A stretch of 40,793 nucleotides of DNA from Clostridia bacterium (GCA_017467085.1 JAFTSW010000010.1:1-40793), one strand, 5' to 3'. Counted from the first letter of the stretch, positions 1 to 7,628 are shown. Made by a program: numbers and translations. The notes: generated by a model from the letters alone, not told the origin.

Positions 1-29
1 CGTTTTTTCGTGCTTCGGAGTTCGAAGAA

Positions 30-134
30 TTTTAAGGGAGCGAATTTTGCGAGAGGCGAGCCATAAAATTCGCCGTCATATACCATATGGCAAGGATTTT
101 TGGCGAAGCATATCACGAAATTCGCCCCTTAAAA
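30..134. repeat. Nested imperfect inverted repeat element at window start
   Basis: An outer arm at about 30-49 (TTTTAAGGG then GCGAATTTT) is the near-perfect reverse complement of 116-134, with one inserted base. Inside it, GCGAATTTT at 40-48 pairs with AAAATTCGC at 65-73, and a further short repeat lies around 72-91 (GCC and ATAT arms). The whole 105-bp block could fold into a branched structure. It lies just downstream of the minus-strand AraC-type gene and contains no convincing gene. It resembles a small non-autonomous repeat (MITE- or REP-like), but one copy cannot prove that. The sequence to the left of it is cut by the window edge. Confidence 0.5.
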
Positions 135-167
135 CGAGTTCAATTTAGGTTGCGCTTGGCTATATGC

Positions 168-953
168 TCAAGGCGTCCTGCCCTTCGTCCGTCGGCGGTA
201 GGCAAGGGGGGAAAGCCCCTCGCGGTGCTTGAATACGTTGGAAAAATAGTTGGCATCGTTAAAGCCCACGGCAAAGGAAATCTCCGTCACGGTCAGCGCG
301 GAATATTTCAGAAGCCGCTTGGCGTGCGAAAGCCGCAGGGCAAGCAGGTACTCCCGAAAGCCCACTCCCACCTCCGCCTTAAAGCGGTGGCTGAGCTGGG
401 AGCGACTGCAATGAAATTGGGCGCAGAGCGCCTCCGAGGTCAAGGGCTCGGCGTAGTGACCGCGCACGTAACGAAGAATTTGGGTAATTAAGGACTCCTC
501 GACTCCCTTTTCCTCCTTGCGGTAAGCAAGCTCCAGCATATGGCAGAGAGGGAAGAGAAGGGTGTCTAACCGCTTTTCCGAGGGGCGCTCCCGACGCAAG
601 GCGCCGTAGGCGTGGGCAAACGCCTCCTTGTCGCCTCCAAGACGGCAGGCGGCATCCTTAACCCTTGCCTGCTTTTCGGGGCTCGTGTAGCCCCCCACCG
701 AAATGAAGCCAATCATCTCCTCCCCATCCCAAAGGGGATAGACGCATTCCCAAACGCCTGCGTGACAGGTGCCCGAAAAACGTGTTCCCTTCGTCTTGCA
801 CATCTCAAAAACCCGTCTTTGCTGAGCCAGACAGCAAATATTGCCCCCCTGGGAGGATTTCACTAAGGTGCAATAAGAATTATCGTGAATATTGAAGCGC
901 ATTAAACGGCTGAAGGTGATAAGACGCTCCTTGGCTATGGGGTGCAGGGTCAC
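168..953 (-). CDS. AraC family transcriptional regulator with PocR-like sensor domain
   Basis: This 261-residue protein has two parts. Residues of about 1-125 carry a cysteine-rich segment ending in a GVWE-x-VYPLWDGEEMIGFISVGGY pattern, which matches the PocR-type ligand-binding domain found in front of AraC regulators. Residues of about 155-258 form the double helix-turn-helix AraC domain, with the usual AVGFNDANYFSNVFK pattern in the second helix-turn-helix. The protein is a cytoplasmic DNA-binding regulator and its ligand is unknown. The start is a GTG at 951-953 with no clear ribosome binding site and an in-frame stop 15 bases upstream; an ATG at residue 18 is an alternative. It is divergent from the FAD oxidoreductase gene at 1126, which is its most likely target by position; that link is inference. 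Confidence 0.85.
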   Translation of the reverse strand: MTLHPIAKERLITFSRLMRFNIHDNSYCTLVKSSQGGNICCLAQQRRVFEMCKTKGTRFSGTCHAGVWECVYPLWDGEEMIGFISVGGYTSPEKQARVKDAACRLGGDKEAFAHAYGALRRERPSEKRLDTLLFPLCHMLELAYRKEEKGVEESLITQILRYVRGHYAEPLTSEALCAQFHCSRSQLSHRFKAEVGVGFREYLLALRLSHAKRLLKYSALTVTEISFAVGFNDANYFSNVFKHREGLSPLAYRRRTKGRTP

Positions 954-1056
954 CGAAAGACCGCACTAGGTAATCAAATAAATGATATAATCCTCAATTT
1001 GTTGTATGATGTCCATTCTTTTGCCCGTTTTTCTATATTTTTTGCCTGTTTTTACC

Positions 1057-1084
1057 TTGTTTTTCTTTGGTTTTGCGTTATAAT
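1057..1084 (+). promoter_or_regulatory. Putative sigma-A promoter of the FAD oxidoreductase gene
   Basis: TTGTTT at 1057-1062 and a perfect TATAAT at 1079-1084 are separated by 16 bases. A strong ribosome binding site, AGGAGG, follows at 1113-1118, eight bases or so before the ATG at 1126. The intergenic region of about 170 bp is AT-rich and would also hold the AraC-type gene's promoter and operator, which I could not place. Confidence 0.6.
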
Positions 1085-1125
1085 GATAGCATAGAACTCT
1101 AAAAAAGTCAACAGGAGGATTTCTG

Positions 1126-2814
1126 ATGAGAACCTTAACCTATCAAACTGAGCTTTGCGTCATTGGCGGCGGTATGGCGGGGCTTTGCTGTGCCATTGCG
1201 GCGGCGCGCCACGGTACCAAAACCGTCTTGATTCACGATAGACCCGTCCTTGGCGGCAACGCCTCCAGCGAAATCCGTATGGGCATTGGCGGCGCCCACG
1301 GCAAGGATAACAGAGAAAGCGGCATCGTGGAGGAAATGGAGCTGGAAAACTTTTACCAGAATCCCTCTCTGCGGTACGCCATCTGGGATAGCGTTCTGTA
1401 CGAAAAGGCTATGGCAGAGGAAAACCTCACCCTCCTTTTGAATACCAGCTGTCTGGACGCCACAATGGACGGCAACCGTATAAAATCCGTCAAGGCGTGG
1501 CAGTCCAATGCCGAAACCTTCCACGTGGTTACGGCCACCTATTTTGCCGACTGCTCGGGCGACTCGATTTTAGCAGACCTGACGGGCGCGGAATACCGAT
1601 ACGGCAGAGAAGCCAAGGCAGAATATAACGAAACCATTCCTCCTGACGTGGCTGATAAAAAGACGATGGGTATGAGCTGTCTGTTCCAGATTCGGGAAAC
1701 CGACCACAAGGTACCCTTCACGCCCCACTCCTGGGCATATTCCTATCCCGATGAGGATTCCTTTCCTGCCCGTAACCATACCCCTGCCTGCAACTTCTGG
1801 TGGATAGAGCTTGGCGGTGAATGGGACTGTATTCACGATACCGATAAATGCCGTGAGGAGCTGTTAAAAATATGCTACGGCGTTTGGGACCATATGAAGA
1901 ACCACGGCGACCACGGTGTGGATAACTGGGAATTGGAATGGATAGGCTTCCTGCCGGGCAAACGGGAAAGCCGTCGGTACGTCGGTAAGTACGTAGTCAA
2001 CCAGAATGACGTAGAGGCGGAGGGACGCTTTGAGGACATTGTCGCCTATGCGGGCTGGACGATGGACGACCATTTTCCCGAGGGCTTTTATTACGAGGGC
2101 GGTCACCCCTCTATCTATCACCCTGCTCCCCAGCCCTGGGGCTTGCCCTTGCGCTGTATGATTTCCAAGAACATCGAGAACCTGGTCTTTGCGGGTAGAA
2201 ATATCAGCGTTACCCACGCCGCCCTTTCCTCCTCCCGTGTTATGGCAACCTGCGCCATTCTCGGCCAGGCATTGGGTACCGCCGTCGCGCAGGCGCTGGA
2301 GGAGGGCTGTCACGTTTCGGATGTGAACGTTCCCCGTCTGCAGCAAACGCTGATGGCAGACGATTGCTACATTCCCTGGCACCAGAGAGAGGTTTCTCCC
2401 CTGGCGCTCCGCGCCAAGTGTAGCGCCGAGGTGGTGCGAAACGGCAAGGAAAGAGGAGAAGAGAACTGCTGGGTCGGGCAGAAGGGTGACTCTATTTGCT
2501 ATACCTTCGATAAGCCCGAGGCGGTCAAGGAGCTTCGCCTGGTGTTTGACAACGATATGAACCGCCCCTACCACAATATGCCCTTCTGCTATCCCTTGGT
2601 AGAAAAGGAATTCCATCTGCCGAAAACCCTGATTAAGGAATATCGGATTGAGGGCGTTACGGCAAACGGCGAGCTTTTGACGCTTCACGTGTCCGACAAT
2701 CATCAGCGCTTCGTGACCCACGCGGTGGATTGGGAGGTAACCGAGCTTCGCTTTATCCCCCTTGCTACCCACGGGGTTGAGGACTTCCGTGTATTCAATT
2801 TTGAAATGAAATAA
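1126..2814 (+). CDS. FAD-dependent oxidoreductase (FAD_oxidored family)
   Basis: This 562-residue protein opens with a Rossmann dinucleotide-binding motif (GGGMAGLCCAIAAARHG at about residues 13-29) followed by the LGGNASSEIRMGIGGAHG segment typical of the FAD_oxidored family (PF12831). A second flavin-binding stretch, ENLVFAGRNISVTHAALSSS, lies at about 350-370. The C-terminal ~130 residues look like a beta-sandwich and are not part of the flavin fold. Members of this family occur in carbohydrate loci of gut bacteria but their substrates are mostly unknown. No signal peptide is present, so it should be cytoplasmic. The gene stands alone, divergent from the AraC-type regulator, and ends at a strong hairpin. 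The family call is secure; the reaction is not known. Confidence 0.85.
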   Translation: MRTLTYQTELCVIGGGMAGLCCAIAAARHGTKTVLIHDRPVLGGNASSEIRMGIGGAHGKDNRESGIVEEMELENFYQNPSLRYAIWDSVLYEKAMAEENLTLLLNTSCLDATMDGNRIKSVKAWQSNAETFHVVTATYFADCSGDSILADLTGAEYRYGREAKAEYNETIPPDVADKKTMGMSCLFQIRETDHKVPFTPHSWAYSYPDEDSFPARNHTPACNFWWIELGGEWDCIHDTDKCREELLKICYGVWDHMKNHGDHGVDNWELEWIGFLPGKRESRRYVGKYVVNQNDVEAEGRFEDIVAYAGWTMDDHFPEGFYYEGGHPSIYHPAPQPWGLPLRCMISKNIENLVFAGRNISVTHAALSSSRVMATCAILGQALGTAVAQALEEGCHVSDVNVPRLQQTLMADDCYIPWHQREVSPLALRAKCSAEVVRNGKERGEENCWVGQKGDSICYTFDKPEAVKELRLVFDNDMNRPYHNMPFCYPLVEKEFHLPKTLIKEYRIEGVTANGELLTLHVSDNHQRFVTHAVDWEVTELRFIPLATHGVEDFRVFNFEMK

Positions 2815-2819
2815 CCCTC

Positions 2820-2854
2820 GCCCCCGCGGCTACCGCCGCGGGGGCACCCCTTTT
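2820..2854 (+). terminator. Intrinsic terminator after the FAD oxidoreductase gene
   Basis: An 11-bp GC-rich stem (GCCCCCGCGGC at 2820-2830 with GCCGCGGGGGC at 2835-2845) closes a four-base loop. It is followed by ACCCCTTTTCT, so the U-tract is short. It separates this gene from the methionine operon. Confidence 0.7.
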
Positions 2855-2889
2855 CTGCGCCATAGCCCGATAAAAATGGAAAAAAACTC

Positions 2890-2918
2890 TTGACTTTCCT
2901 TCGCTATCGTGCTATGAT
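2890..2918 (+). promoter_or_regulatory. Sigma-A promoter of the metY-metA operon
   Basis: TTGACT at 2890-2895 and TATGAT at 2913-2918 are exactly 17 bases apart. Transcription should begin near 2925, giving a leader of about 220 nt before metY that contains the leader peptide and attenuator described separately. Confidence 0.8.
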
Positions 2919-2948
2919 GAAATATATAAAAAAGAAAGGAAACGGATT

Positions 2949-3044
2949 ATGCTTTTCACGGGACGCCATATGCAAGCCACTCTGTCGATGCGAATGCCTC
3001 ATTCGGTGGACAGCGCTTTTGCTATGCGGTTGAAAAGGGTATAA
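2949..3044 (+). CDS. Methionine-rich leader peptide upstream of metY
   Basis: A 31-codon open frame starts at ATG 2949, eight bases after an AAAGGA ribosome binding site, and ends at TAA 3042-3044. It holds five Met codons (2949, 2970, 2988, 2994 and 3024), two of them as Met-Arg-Met at residues 14-16. It begins about 25 bases after the predicted transcript start and lies within the attenuator hairpins, so its translation would decide which hairpin forms. The peptide itself has no recognisable domain, and its job is probably to report Met-tRNA supply, as TrpL and HisL do for their amino acids. The role is inference from layout; the frame, its ribosome binding site and its Met codons are directly visible. 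Confidence 0.65.
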   Translation: MLFTGRHMQATLSMRMPHSVDSAFAMRLKRV

Positions 3045-3100
3045 TATCCGTTTTCAGAAAAGCGCTTGTGACGGCGGCAGTATGCAACCGTGCGAGCGCT
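2982..3100 (+). promoter_or_regulatory. Attenuator: alternative hairpins in the metY leader
   Basis: Three competing structures can be drawn. Hairpin 1:2 pairs CTGTC (2982-2986) with GACAG (3009-3013) and CGAATG (2991-2996) with CATTCG (3000-3005). Antiterminator 2:3 pairs ACAGCGCTTTT (3010-3020) with AAAAGCGCTTGT (3058-3069) and is extended by TGAAAA (3031-3036) with TTTTCA (3051-3056). Terminator 3:4 pairs AGCGCTTGTG (3061-3070) with its partner at 3091-3100. The 2:3 stem uses the same bases as the 5' arm of the terminator and overlaps 1:2, so only some combinations are possible. The leader peptide's Met-Arg-Met codons lie in segment 1. This is the logic of trp-type attenuation. No known SAM riboswitch core or T-box bulge sequence was recognised. 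Confidence 0.65.
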
Positions 3101-3109
3101 GTTTTTCAT
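3061..3109 (+). terminator. Attenuator terminator before metY
   Basis: The stem AGCGCTTGTGACGG (3061-3074) pairs with CCGTGCGAGCGCT (3088-3100) with one bulged A and G-U pairs, giving about 13 pairs, and is followed directly by GTTTTTCAT. It sits 37 bases before the metY start, with no gene ending just upstream, so it can only act on transcripts of the metY leader. Confidence 0.7.
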
Positions 3110-3145
3110 ATATGACGTTGCCCATAGGGCAGAAAGGATATCATT

Positions 3146-4429
3146 ATGGCAAAGAACAGAATTGAAACAACGTGCGTGCAGGGCGCCTATACGGCGGAAA
3201 ACGGCGGCCCCCGTCAGTTCCCCATCGTGCAAAGCACCACCTTCCGTTACGAAACGGGAGAAGCAATGAGCAAGCTCTTTGATTTGGAAGCAAGCGGCTA
3301 TTTCTATTCCCGTCTGCAAAACCCCACCTGCGATACCGTAGCGGCAAAAATTTGCGAGCTTGAGGGTGGAACGGCGGCAATGCTCACCTCCTCCGGACAG
3401 GCGGCAAATTTCTTCGCCATCTTCAATATCGCCACCTGCGGCGACCACGTGGTTGCCTCCTCCGCCATCTACGGCGGCACCTTTAACTTATTCTCCGTCA
3501 CGATGCGGAAAATGGGTATCGACTTCACCTTCGTCGCCCCCGATTGCACCGCCGAGGAGTTAGAAGCGGCATTCCGCCCCAATACCAAGGCGCTCTTTGG
3601 CGAAACCATCTCCAACCCCTCCTTGAAGGTGCTGGATTTTGAAAAGTTCGCCGCCGCCGCCAACAGACACGGCGTGCCCCTTATCGTGGATAACACCTTC
3701 GCTACCCCCGTCAACTGCCGTCCCTTTGAGCACGGCGCCCATATCGTTACCCACTCCACCACCAAGTATATGGACGGTCACGGCTCTGCCGTTGGCGGCT
3801 GTATCGTGGATAGCGGTACCTTTGATTGGATGGCGCATAAGGATAAGTACCCCGGGCTTTGCACCCCCGACGATAGCTATCACGGCATCACCTATGCCGA
3901 GCGCTTCGGTAAGGAGGGCGCCTATATCACCAAGGCAACCGCCCAGCTGATGCGTGACTTCGGCACCACCCAGTCCCCCTTCAGCGCCTATATCCTTAAC
4001 CTGGGCTTGGAGAGCCTCCACGTGCGTATGAAGCGCCATTGCGAGAACGCCCTGGCGATTGCGGAATACTTAGAAAAGCACGAGAAGATTGCCTGGGTCC
4101 ATTATCCCGACCTTCCCTCGGACAGCGACTATCCCTTGGCACAGAAATATCTGCCGAAGGGTAGCTGCGGCGTTGTCAGCTTCGGCGTGCGCGGAGGCAG
4201 AGAAGCGGCAGAGAAGTTTATGTCGGCTCTTCGCCTTGCCTCTATCGAAACCCACGTGGCAGACGCCAGAACCTGCTGTCTGCACCCTGCCAGCACCACT
4301 CACCGCCAGATGAATGACGAGGAGCTTGCTGCGGCTGGCGTATCTCCCGACCTTGTCCGCTATTCCTGTGGTATCGAAAACAAAGAGGATTTGATTGCCG
4401 ATATCGAGGCGGCGTTGGCGCAGCTCTAA
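3146..4429 (+). CDS. metY: O-acetylhomoserine sulfhydrylase (MetY)
   Basis: This 427-residue PLP enzyme of the Cys/Met metabolism family makes homocysteine from O-acetylhomoserine and sulfide in the cytoplasm. The N-terminal segment THCVQG-like (TTCVQGAY), the YSRLQNPT motif at residues 54-61, the SSGQAAN motif at 82-88, the VDNTFATP motif at 181-188, and the PLP lysine in HSTTKYMDGHG (Lys207) are all visible. The length of about 430 residues, with the insert typical of the sulfhydrylases, favours MetY over the shorter cystathionine synthases. The start ATG follows AGAAAGGA. It is the first gene of a two-gene operon with metA, which makes its substrate, and it lies behind the attenuator. Confidence 0.93.
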   Translation: MAKNRIETTCVQGAYTAENGGPRQFPIVQSTTFRYETGEAMSKLFDLEASGYFYSRLQNPTCDTVAAKICELEGGTAAMLTSSGQAANFFAIFNIATCGDHVVASSAIYGGTFNLFSVTMRKMGIDFTFVAPDCTAEELEAAFRPNTKALFGETISNPSLKVLDFEKFAAAANRHGVPLIVDNTFATPVNCRPFEHGAHIVTHSTTKYMDGHGSAVGGCIVDSGTFDWMAHKDKYPGLCTPDDSYHGITYAERFGKEGAYITKATAQLMRDFGTTQSPFSAYILNLGLESLHVRMKRHCENALAIAEYLEKHEKIAWVHYPDLPSDSDYPLAQKYLPKGSCGVVSFGVRGGREAAEKFMSALRLASIETHVADARTCCLHPASTTHRQMNDEELAAAGVSPDLVRYSCGIENKEDLIADIEAALAQL

Positions 4430-4456
4430 CCATTAAAAAGAAAAGAGGACAGTATC

Positions 4457-5374
4457 TTGCCCATTCGTATACCAAACGCTCTGCCCGCTACCAAAACGCT
4501 GACAGAGGAAAATATCTTCGTCATGACGGAAACCCGTGCTATGAAGCAGGATATCCATCCTTTGCAGATTTTGCTTCTCAACCTGATGCCCACGAAGATT
4601 GATACCGAAACCCAGCTGTCGCGGCTGTTGGGAAACTCCCCCCTGCAGGTAGAGCTTACCCTGCTTCATACCAAAACCCACGAGTCCCGTCATACCTCCA
4701 AGGAGCATCTTATCTCCTTCTACAAGGTGTTTGACGACGTAAAGGACCGCAACTTCGACGGGTTGATTATCACGGGGGCGCCCGTGGAAAATATGCCCTT
4801 CGAGGAGGTGGAGTATTGGCAGGAGCTGACCGAGATTATGGAGTGGAGCCGTGCCCACGTGCATAGCACCTTCCATATCTGCTGGGGCGCTCAGGCAGGT
4901 CTTTATTACCACTACGGTATTCAGAAGCACCCCTTGGAGAAAAAGATGTTTGGCATCTTCCCCCACGTGGCGGAGGATAAAAAATCTATGCTTTTCCGTG
5001 GCTTTGATGACGTCTTTATGATTCCCCATTCCCGTCATACCGAGGTTTTGCGGAAGGACATTGAGAAGAACCCTCGCCTCTCCATCCTTTCCTCCTCCGA
5101 GGAGGCAGGGGTTTTCGTGGTCAGCGCCATGGGTGGCAGACAGATTTTTGTCACGGGGCACGCCGAGTATGATGCAGGCACCCTTGCTAAGGAGTATTTC
5201 CGCGATAAAAACGCAGGGAAGCCTATCGATATCCCCAAAAACTATTTCCCCAATGACGATGAAACCAAGGACCCCCTGGTTACCTGGCGCTCTCACGCCA
5301 ACCTGCTCTATACCAACTGGCTCAACTACTTCGTCTACCAGACCACGCCATACGATATCACCGCCATTCGGTAA
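4457..5374 (+). CDS. metA: Homoserine O-acetyltransferase (MetA)
   Basis: This 305-residue MetA-family enzyme acylates homoserine in the first committed step of methionine synthesis. The catalytic residues align exactly with the family numbering: Cys142 in HICWGAQAG, and His235 and Glu237 in TGHAEY. Residue 111 is Glu ([11 protein letters not shown]). In characterised MetA proteins Glu111 goes with acetyl-CoA and Gly111 with succinyl-CoA, so this enzyme should make O-acetylhomoserine, the substrate of the MetY encoded just upstream. The start is a TTG at 4457 preceded by AGAGGA at 4444-4449, 27 bases after the metY stop codon. The gene is co-transcribed with metY and followed by a strong terminator. 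Confidence 0.93.
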   Translation: MPIRIPNALPATKTLTEENIFVMTETRAMKQDIHPLQILLLNLMPTKIDTETQLSRLLGNSPLQVELTLLHTKTHESRHTSKEHLISFYKVFDDVKDRNFDGLIITGAPVENMPFEEVEYWQELTEIMEWSRAHVHSTFHICWGAQAGLYYHYGIQKHPLEKKMFGIFPHVAEDKKSMLFRGFDDVFMIPHSRHTEVLRKDIEKNPRLSILSSSEEAGVFVVSAMGGRQIFVTGHAEYDAGTLAKEYFRDKNAGKPIDIPKNYFPNDDETKDPLVTWRSHANLLYTNWLNYFVYQTTPYDITAIR

Positions 5375-5385
5375 AGAAAAAGAAA

Positions 5386-5415
5386 AAAACACGGAACGTC
5401 GCTGTTCCGTGTTTT
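5386..5415. terminator. Bidirectional terminator between metA and the minus-strand lipoprotein gene
   Basis: AAAACACGGAAC (5386-5397) and GTTCCGTGTTTT (5404-5415) form a 12-bp perfect stem around a six-base loop, with T-runs on the plus strand and A-runs before the stem. It can therefore stop transcription from both convergent genes. Confidence 0.85.
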
Positions 5416-5429
5416 TTATATTGCCCTGT

Positions 5430-6566
5430 TCAGGAGAGCTTTTCTACCGTCAGGGTAAAGTCCTTCAGGTTTACGGTTAATTTGTAGGTTCCGCCCTCTC
5501 TGACGGAATTATCGCCCAATACGTATTCTCCCTCGTCTACCAGGGAGAGGCTGTATTTCCAGCCCAGGTGAGGGAAGAAGGAGGGCAGCTCACCGTATTC
5601 GGGCGCCTCCAATACGTACTCAAACAGATAGGGCGTTGCGCTGTCAACGGGAGAAAGCTCATTCCCCTTCTGCCATTCCACCTGGCAGTAATAGCTTGCC
5701 GTGTCGGGATTTTGCAGCTCAAGCCGCAATACGTAGGTTTTGGCGTTAAAGTAAATCTTGTAGGTGCCGCTAACGTGAACCTGCACCTGCAACGGGTTGG
5801 TGGAGTTCCAATAAACCAGCGTGTTTTGCAAGCCCCACTCCACCGTCATTTTGTAGCGACCCATATGGGAGGCGTTATAAAAGCCGATAGACGCATTTGC
5901 GGGAATGTCCGCCAGAATATAATATTCGTTGGTGGCAGCATCCAGTGTCATAGGGGAATAGGTGTGGCTTTCAGAGGTATGAATATTCAGCTCACAGCTC
6001 TTGATGGTTTCATAAACGGGGGTATCAATGTCAGCGACCTTGACCATATCAATGGCAAAGGTGTCCGTATCGAGAATGAGGTCGTAAACGCCTTGCTTCT
6101 TGATATTGATTTGCAAGGGCGTGCCGTCCCCGGCATTTTCCACCTCGGCGTATTCTCCGTCCGCCCCGTCAGAAAGAGCCGCATAGATTTTGCCCAAATC
6201 GCCGAATTTCTTGTAATAAATTACTTGGAAGAAATCCTCTTCATAGAAGTAAATATTCCGATAAATTCTTTTGCTTTCATCGTCCTTGTCAAGGGTAAAG
6301 GGTCTGTCCGTGGTGTAGTTTCCGTTCACCTCGGTTACCAGGTCAACGGATTTTGAGGTGTAGTAGTCCTCCCCCTCGGTATACTGCCCGTCCTCGTCAG
6401 GGGTCGGCAGGTATGTATCCAAGTCCAGGGCGTTGTCAATCTGCGGCAGCCCCTCCTCTCCTTCGTCATCTCCTCCTATATCCTTGAACATATCGCAGGC
6501 GGCAAGAGAAAAGCAGAGAAGCAGCAAAAGTAAAGCCGTTATAAGATACGAAAGTAATTTTTTCAT
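5430..6566 (-). CDS. Lipoprotein of unknown function
   Basis: This 378-residue protein starts with a lipoprotein signal peptide: a basic start, a long leucine-rich core and the lipobox LAAC with Cys24. An acidic linker follows (DIGGDDEGEEG at about 29-39). The rest has many alternating aromatic and hydrophobic strands with repeated patterns such as Y-K-I-Y-F-N and Y-x-L-T-V, suggesting two or three beta-sandwich modules; two segments ending in KTYVLRLE and KDFTLTVE look like repeats of one another. I do not recognise the family. It should be anchored to the outer face of the membrane. The gene is monocistronic, with AAAGGAG just before its ATG, and lies convergent to metA. A glycan-binding role is possible from the fold but is only a guess. 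Confidence 0.7.
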   Translation of the reverse strand: MKKLLSYLITALLLLLLCFSLAACDMFKDIGGDDEGEEGLPQIDNALDLDTYLPTPDEDGQYTEGEDYYTSKSVDLVTEVNGNYTTDRPFTLDKDDESKRIYRNIYFYEEDFFQVIYYKKFGDLGKIYAALSDGADGEYAEVENAGDGTPLQINIKKQGVYDLILDTDTFAIDMVKVADIDTPVYETIKSCELNIHTSESHTYSPMTLDAATNEYYILADIPANASIGFYNASHMGRYKMTVEWGLQNTLVYWNSTNPLQVQVHVSGTYKIYFNAKTYVLRLELQNPDTASYYCQVEWQKGNELSPVDSATPYLFEYVLEAPEYGELPSFFPHLGWKYSLSLVDEGEYVLGDNSVREGGTYKLTVNLKDFTLTVEKLS

Positions 6567-6649
6567 AGTGAAAAGCTCCTTTCAAGGCATTTATATATGG
6601 AAAAATAAACGAACAAAAAGCGCATCCCTCTGAAATCGGGAAAGAAAGA

Positions 6650-6668
6650 GCAGGTCATCATAACCTGC
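6650..6668 (-). terminator. Terminator of the response regulator gene
   Basis: On the minus strand, GCAGGT and ACCTGC arms around a seven-base loop are followed by TCTTTCTTTC. It lies 19 bases after the response regulator's stop codon. Confidence 0.65.
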
Positions 6669-6687
6669 CCTATCCTATTGTCAAGGA

Positions 6688-7377
6688 TTACTGCAAAACC
6701 TCGAATTTATAGCCGACGCCCCAAACGGTTTTCAAAACCCATTTGTCCGACACGTCCTTCAGCTTCTCGCGCAGACGCTTTACGTGTACGTCTACCGTAC
6801 GGGAGTCGCCCAAGTAATCAAAACCCCAAACCTTGTCCAGCAGCTGGTCACGGGTAAAGACCCTGGTACAGTTGGAGGCAAGGAAGTAAAGAAGCTCTAA
6901 TTCCTTAGGAGGAATGTCGACGGGCTTGCCCTTCAGCTTCAGCTCGTACTTTTGCAAGGAAATCTCTAAGTTATCAAAGCGAATGACCTCATCGTCCCCC
7001 GTCTTGGCGTGGGCACTGTAACGGCGCATAACCGCCTTGATTCTGGCGGAAAGCTCCTTCAAGTCAAAGGGCTTCACCACGAAATCGTCTGCCCCCAGCT
7101 CAAGACCAACCACCTTGTCAATGGTGTCGCTCTTGGCGGAAACCATAATGATGGGCTTCTGGGAAATCTCGCGGATTTCACGGCAAACCTGCCAGCCGTC
7201 CTTTTTGGGCATCATCACGTCAAGCAGAACCATATCGGGCTCGTAGAGCTTAAAGTAGTTCAAGGCCTCAGCGCCGTCCTGCGCCACCTTGACCTTGCAG
7301 CCCTCCTTTTCAAAATAGACCCGAAGCAGCTCGCAAATAGCGGGGTCATCGTCCACAACCAAAAGCTTAATATCCAT
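6688..7377 (-). CDS. OmpR/PhoB family response regulator (no kinase partner in the window)
   Basis: This 229-residue protein has a receiver domain (about 1-115) with the acidic pair VVDDD at 7-11, the phospho-acceptor Asp53 in VLLDVMMPKKDG, Ser/Thr and Lys in the usual positions (MVSAKSD and VVKPFD), and an OmpR-type winged-helix DNA-binding domain (about 130-227) with the usual DYLGDSRTVDVHVKRLREKL pattern. An ATG at 7377 was chosen over an in-frame ATG 48 bases upstream because AGAGGA lies eight bases before it and the protein then starts with the usual MDIKLLVVDDD. No histidine kinase gene is adjacent on either side. The target genes are unknown. Confidence 0.92.
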   Translation of the reverse strand: MDIKLLVVDDDPAICELLRVYFEKEGCKVKVAQDGAEALNYFKLYEPDMVLLDVMMPKKDGWQVCREIREISQKPIIMVSAKSDTIDKVVGLELGADDFVVKPFDLKELSARIKAVMRRYSAHAKTGDDEVIRFDNLEISLQKYELKLKGKPVDIPPKELELLYFLASNCTRVFTRDQLLDKVWGFDYLGDSRTVDVHVKRLREKLKDVSDKWVLKTVWGVGYKFEVLQ

Positions 7378-7398
7378 TCCTTTTCCTCTTCCGTTCTC

Positions 7399-7458
7399 CA
7401 TATCGCCCACGGGAAAAAGCGCCATAAGGTCGCTTTTGCGCCGATTTTTGGCGATATG
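7399..7458 (-). promoter_or_regulatory. Structured 5' leader of the response regulator gene
   Basis: Outer arms CATATCGCC (7399-7407) and GGCGATATG (7450-7458) enclose an inner hairpin with AAAAGCG (7415-7421) and CGCTTTT (7431-7437). The structure lies in the predicted ~125-nt leader, ending about 20 bases before the start codon and just upstream of the ribosome binding site. No U-tract follows, so it is not a simple terminator. Its function is unknown. Confidence 0.4.
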
Positions 7459-7509
7459 TTAACCGTTCATAAAAAATAATTTAACAATGTTCACAAAACC
7501 TTTACCATT

Positions 7510-7538
7510 ATTCTAACGCATTTTTCAAAAAATTGCAA
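7510..7538 (-). promoter_or_regulatory. Sigma-A promoter of the response regulator gene
   Basis: On the minus strand TTGCAA (7533-7538) and TAGAAT (7510-7515) are 17 bases apart. Transcription would start near 7503, leaving a leader of about 125 nt. Confidence 0.6.
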
Positions 7539-7628
7539 TACCCCTGTGTGATTTTTTGAAGAAAAAATGATGAATTTATGGAAAAAGTAAAGAAAATTTG
7601 AAAAAACTATGGAATTTTATCCCTTTGT

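Noticed and set aside
1864..2772. A 302-codon antisense open frame in the FAD oxidoreductase gene
   Set aside because: Low-complexity composition, no ribosome binding site, and the sense gene has full family motifs.
2990..3015. T-box-like GGTGG segment in the metY leader
   Set aside because: It has a GGTGG but lacks the conserved T-box bulge sequence and the upstream stem I with specifier loop; only about 60 nt precede it.
3040..3045. A perfect TATAAT inside the metY leader
   Set aside because: The best 17-base-upstream hexamer does not resemble TTGACA and the sequence lies within the antiterminator loop. I judge it fortuitous, although a weak second promoter is possible.
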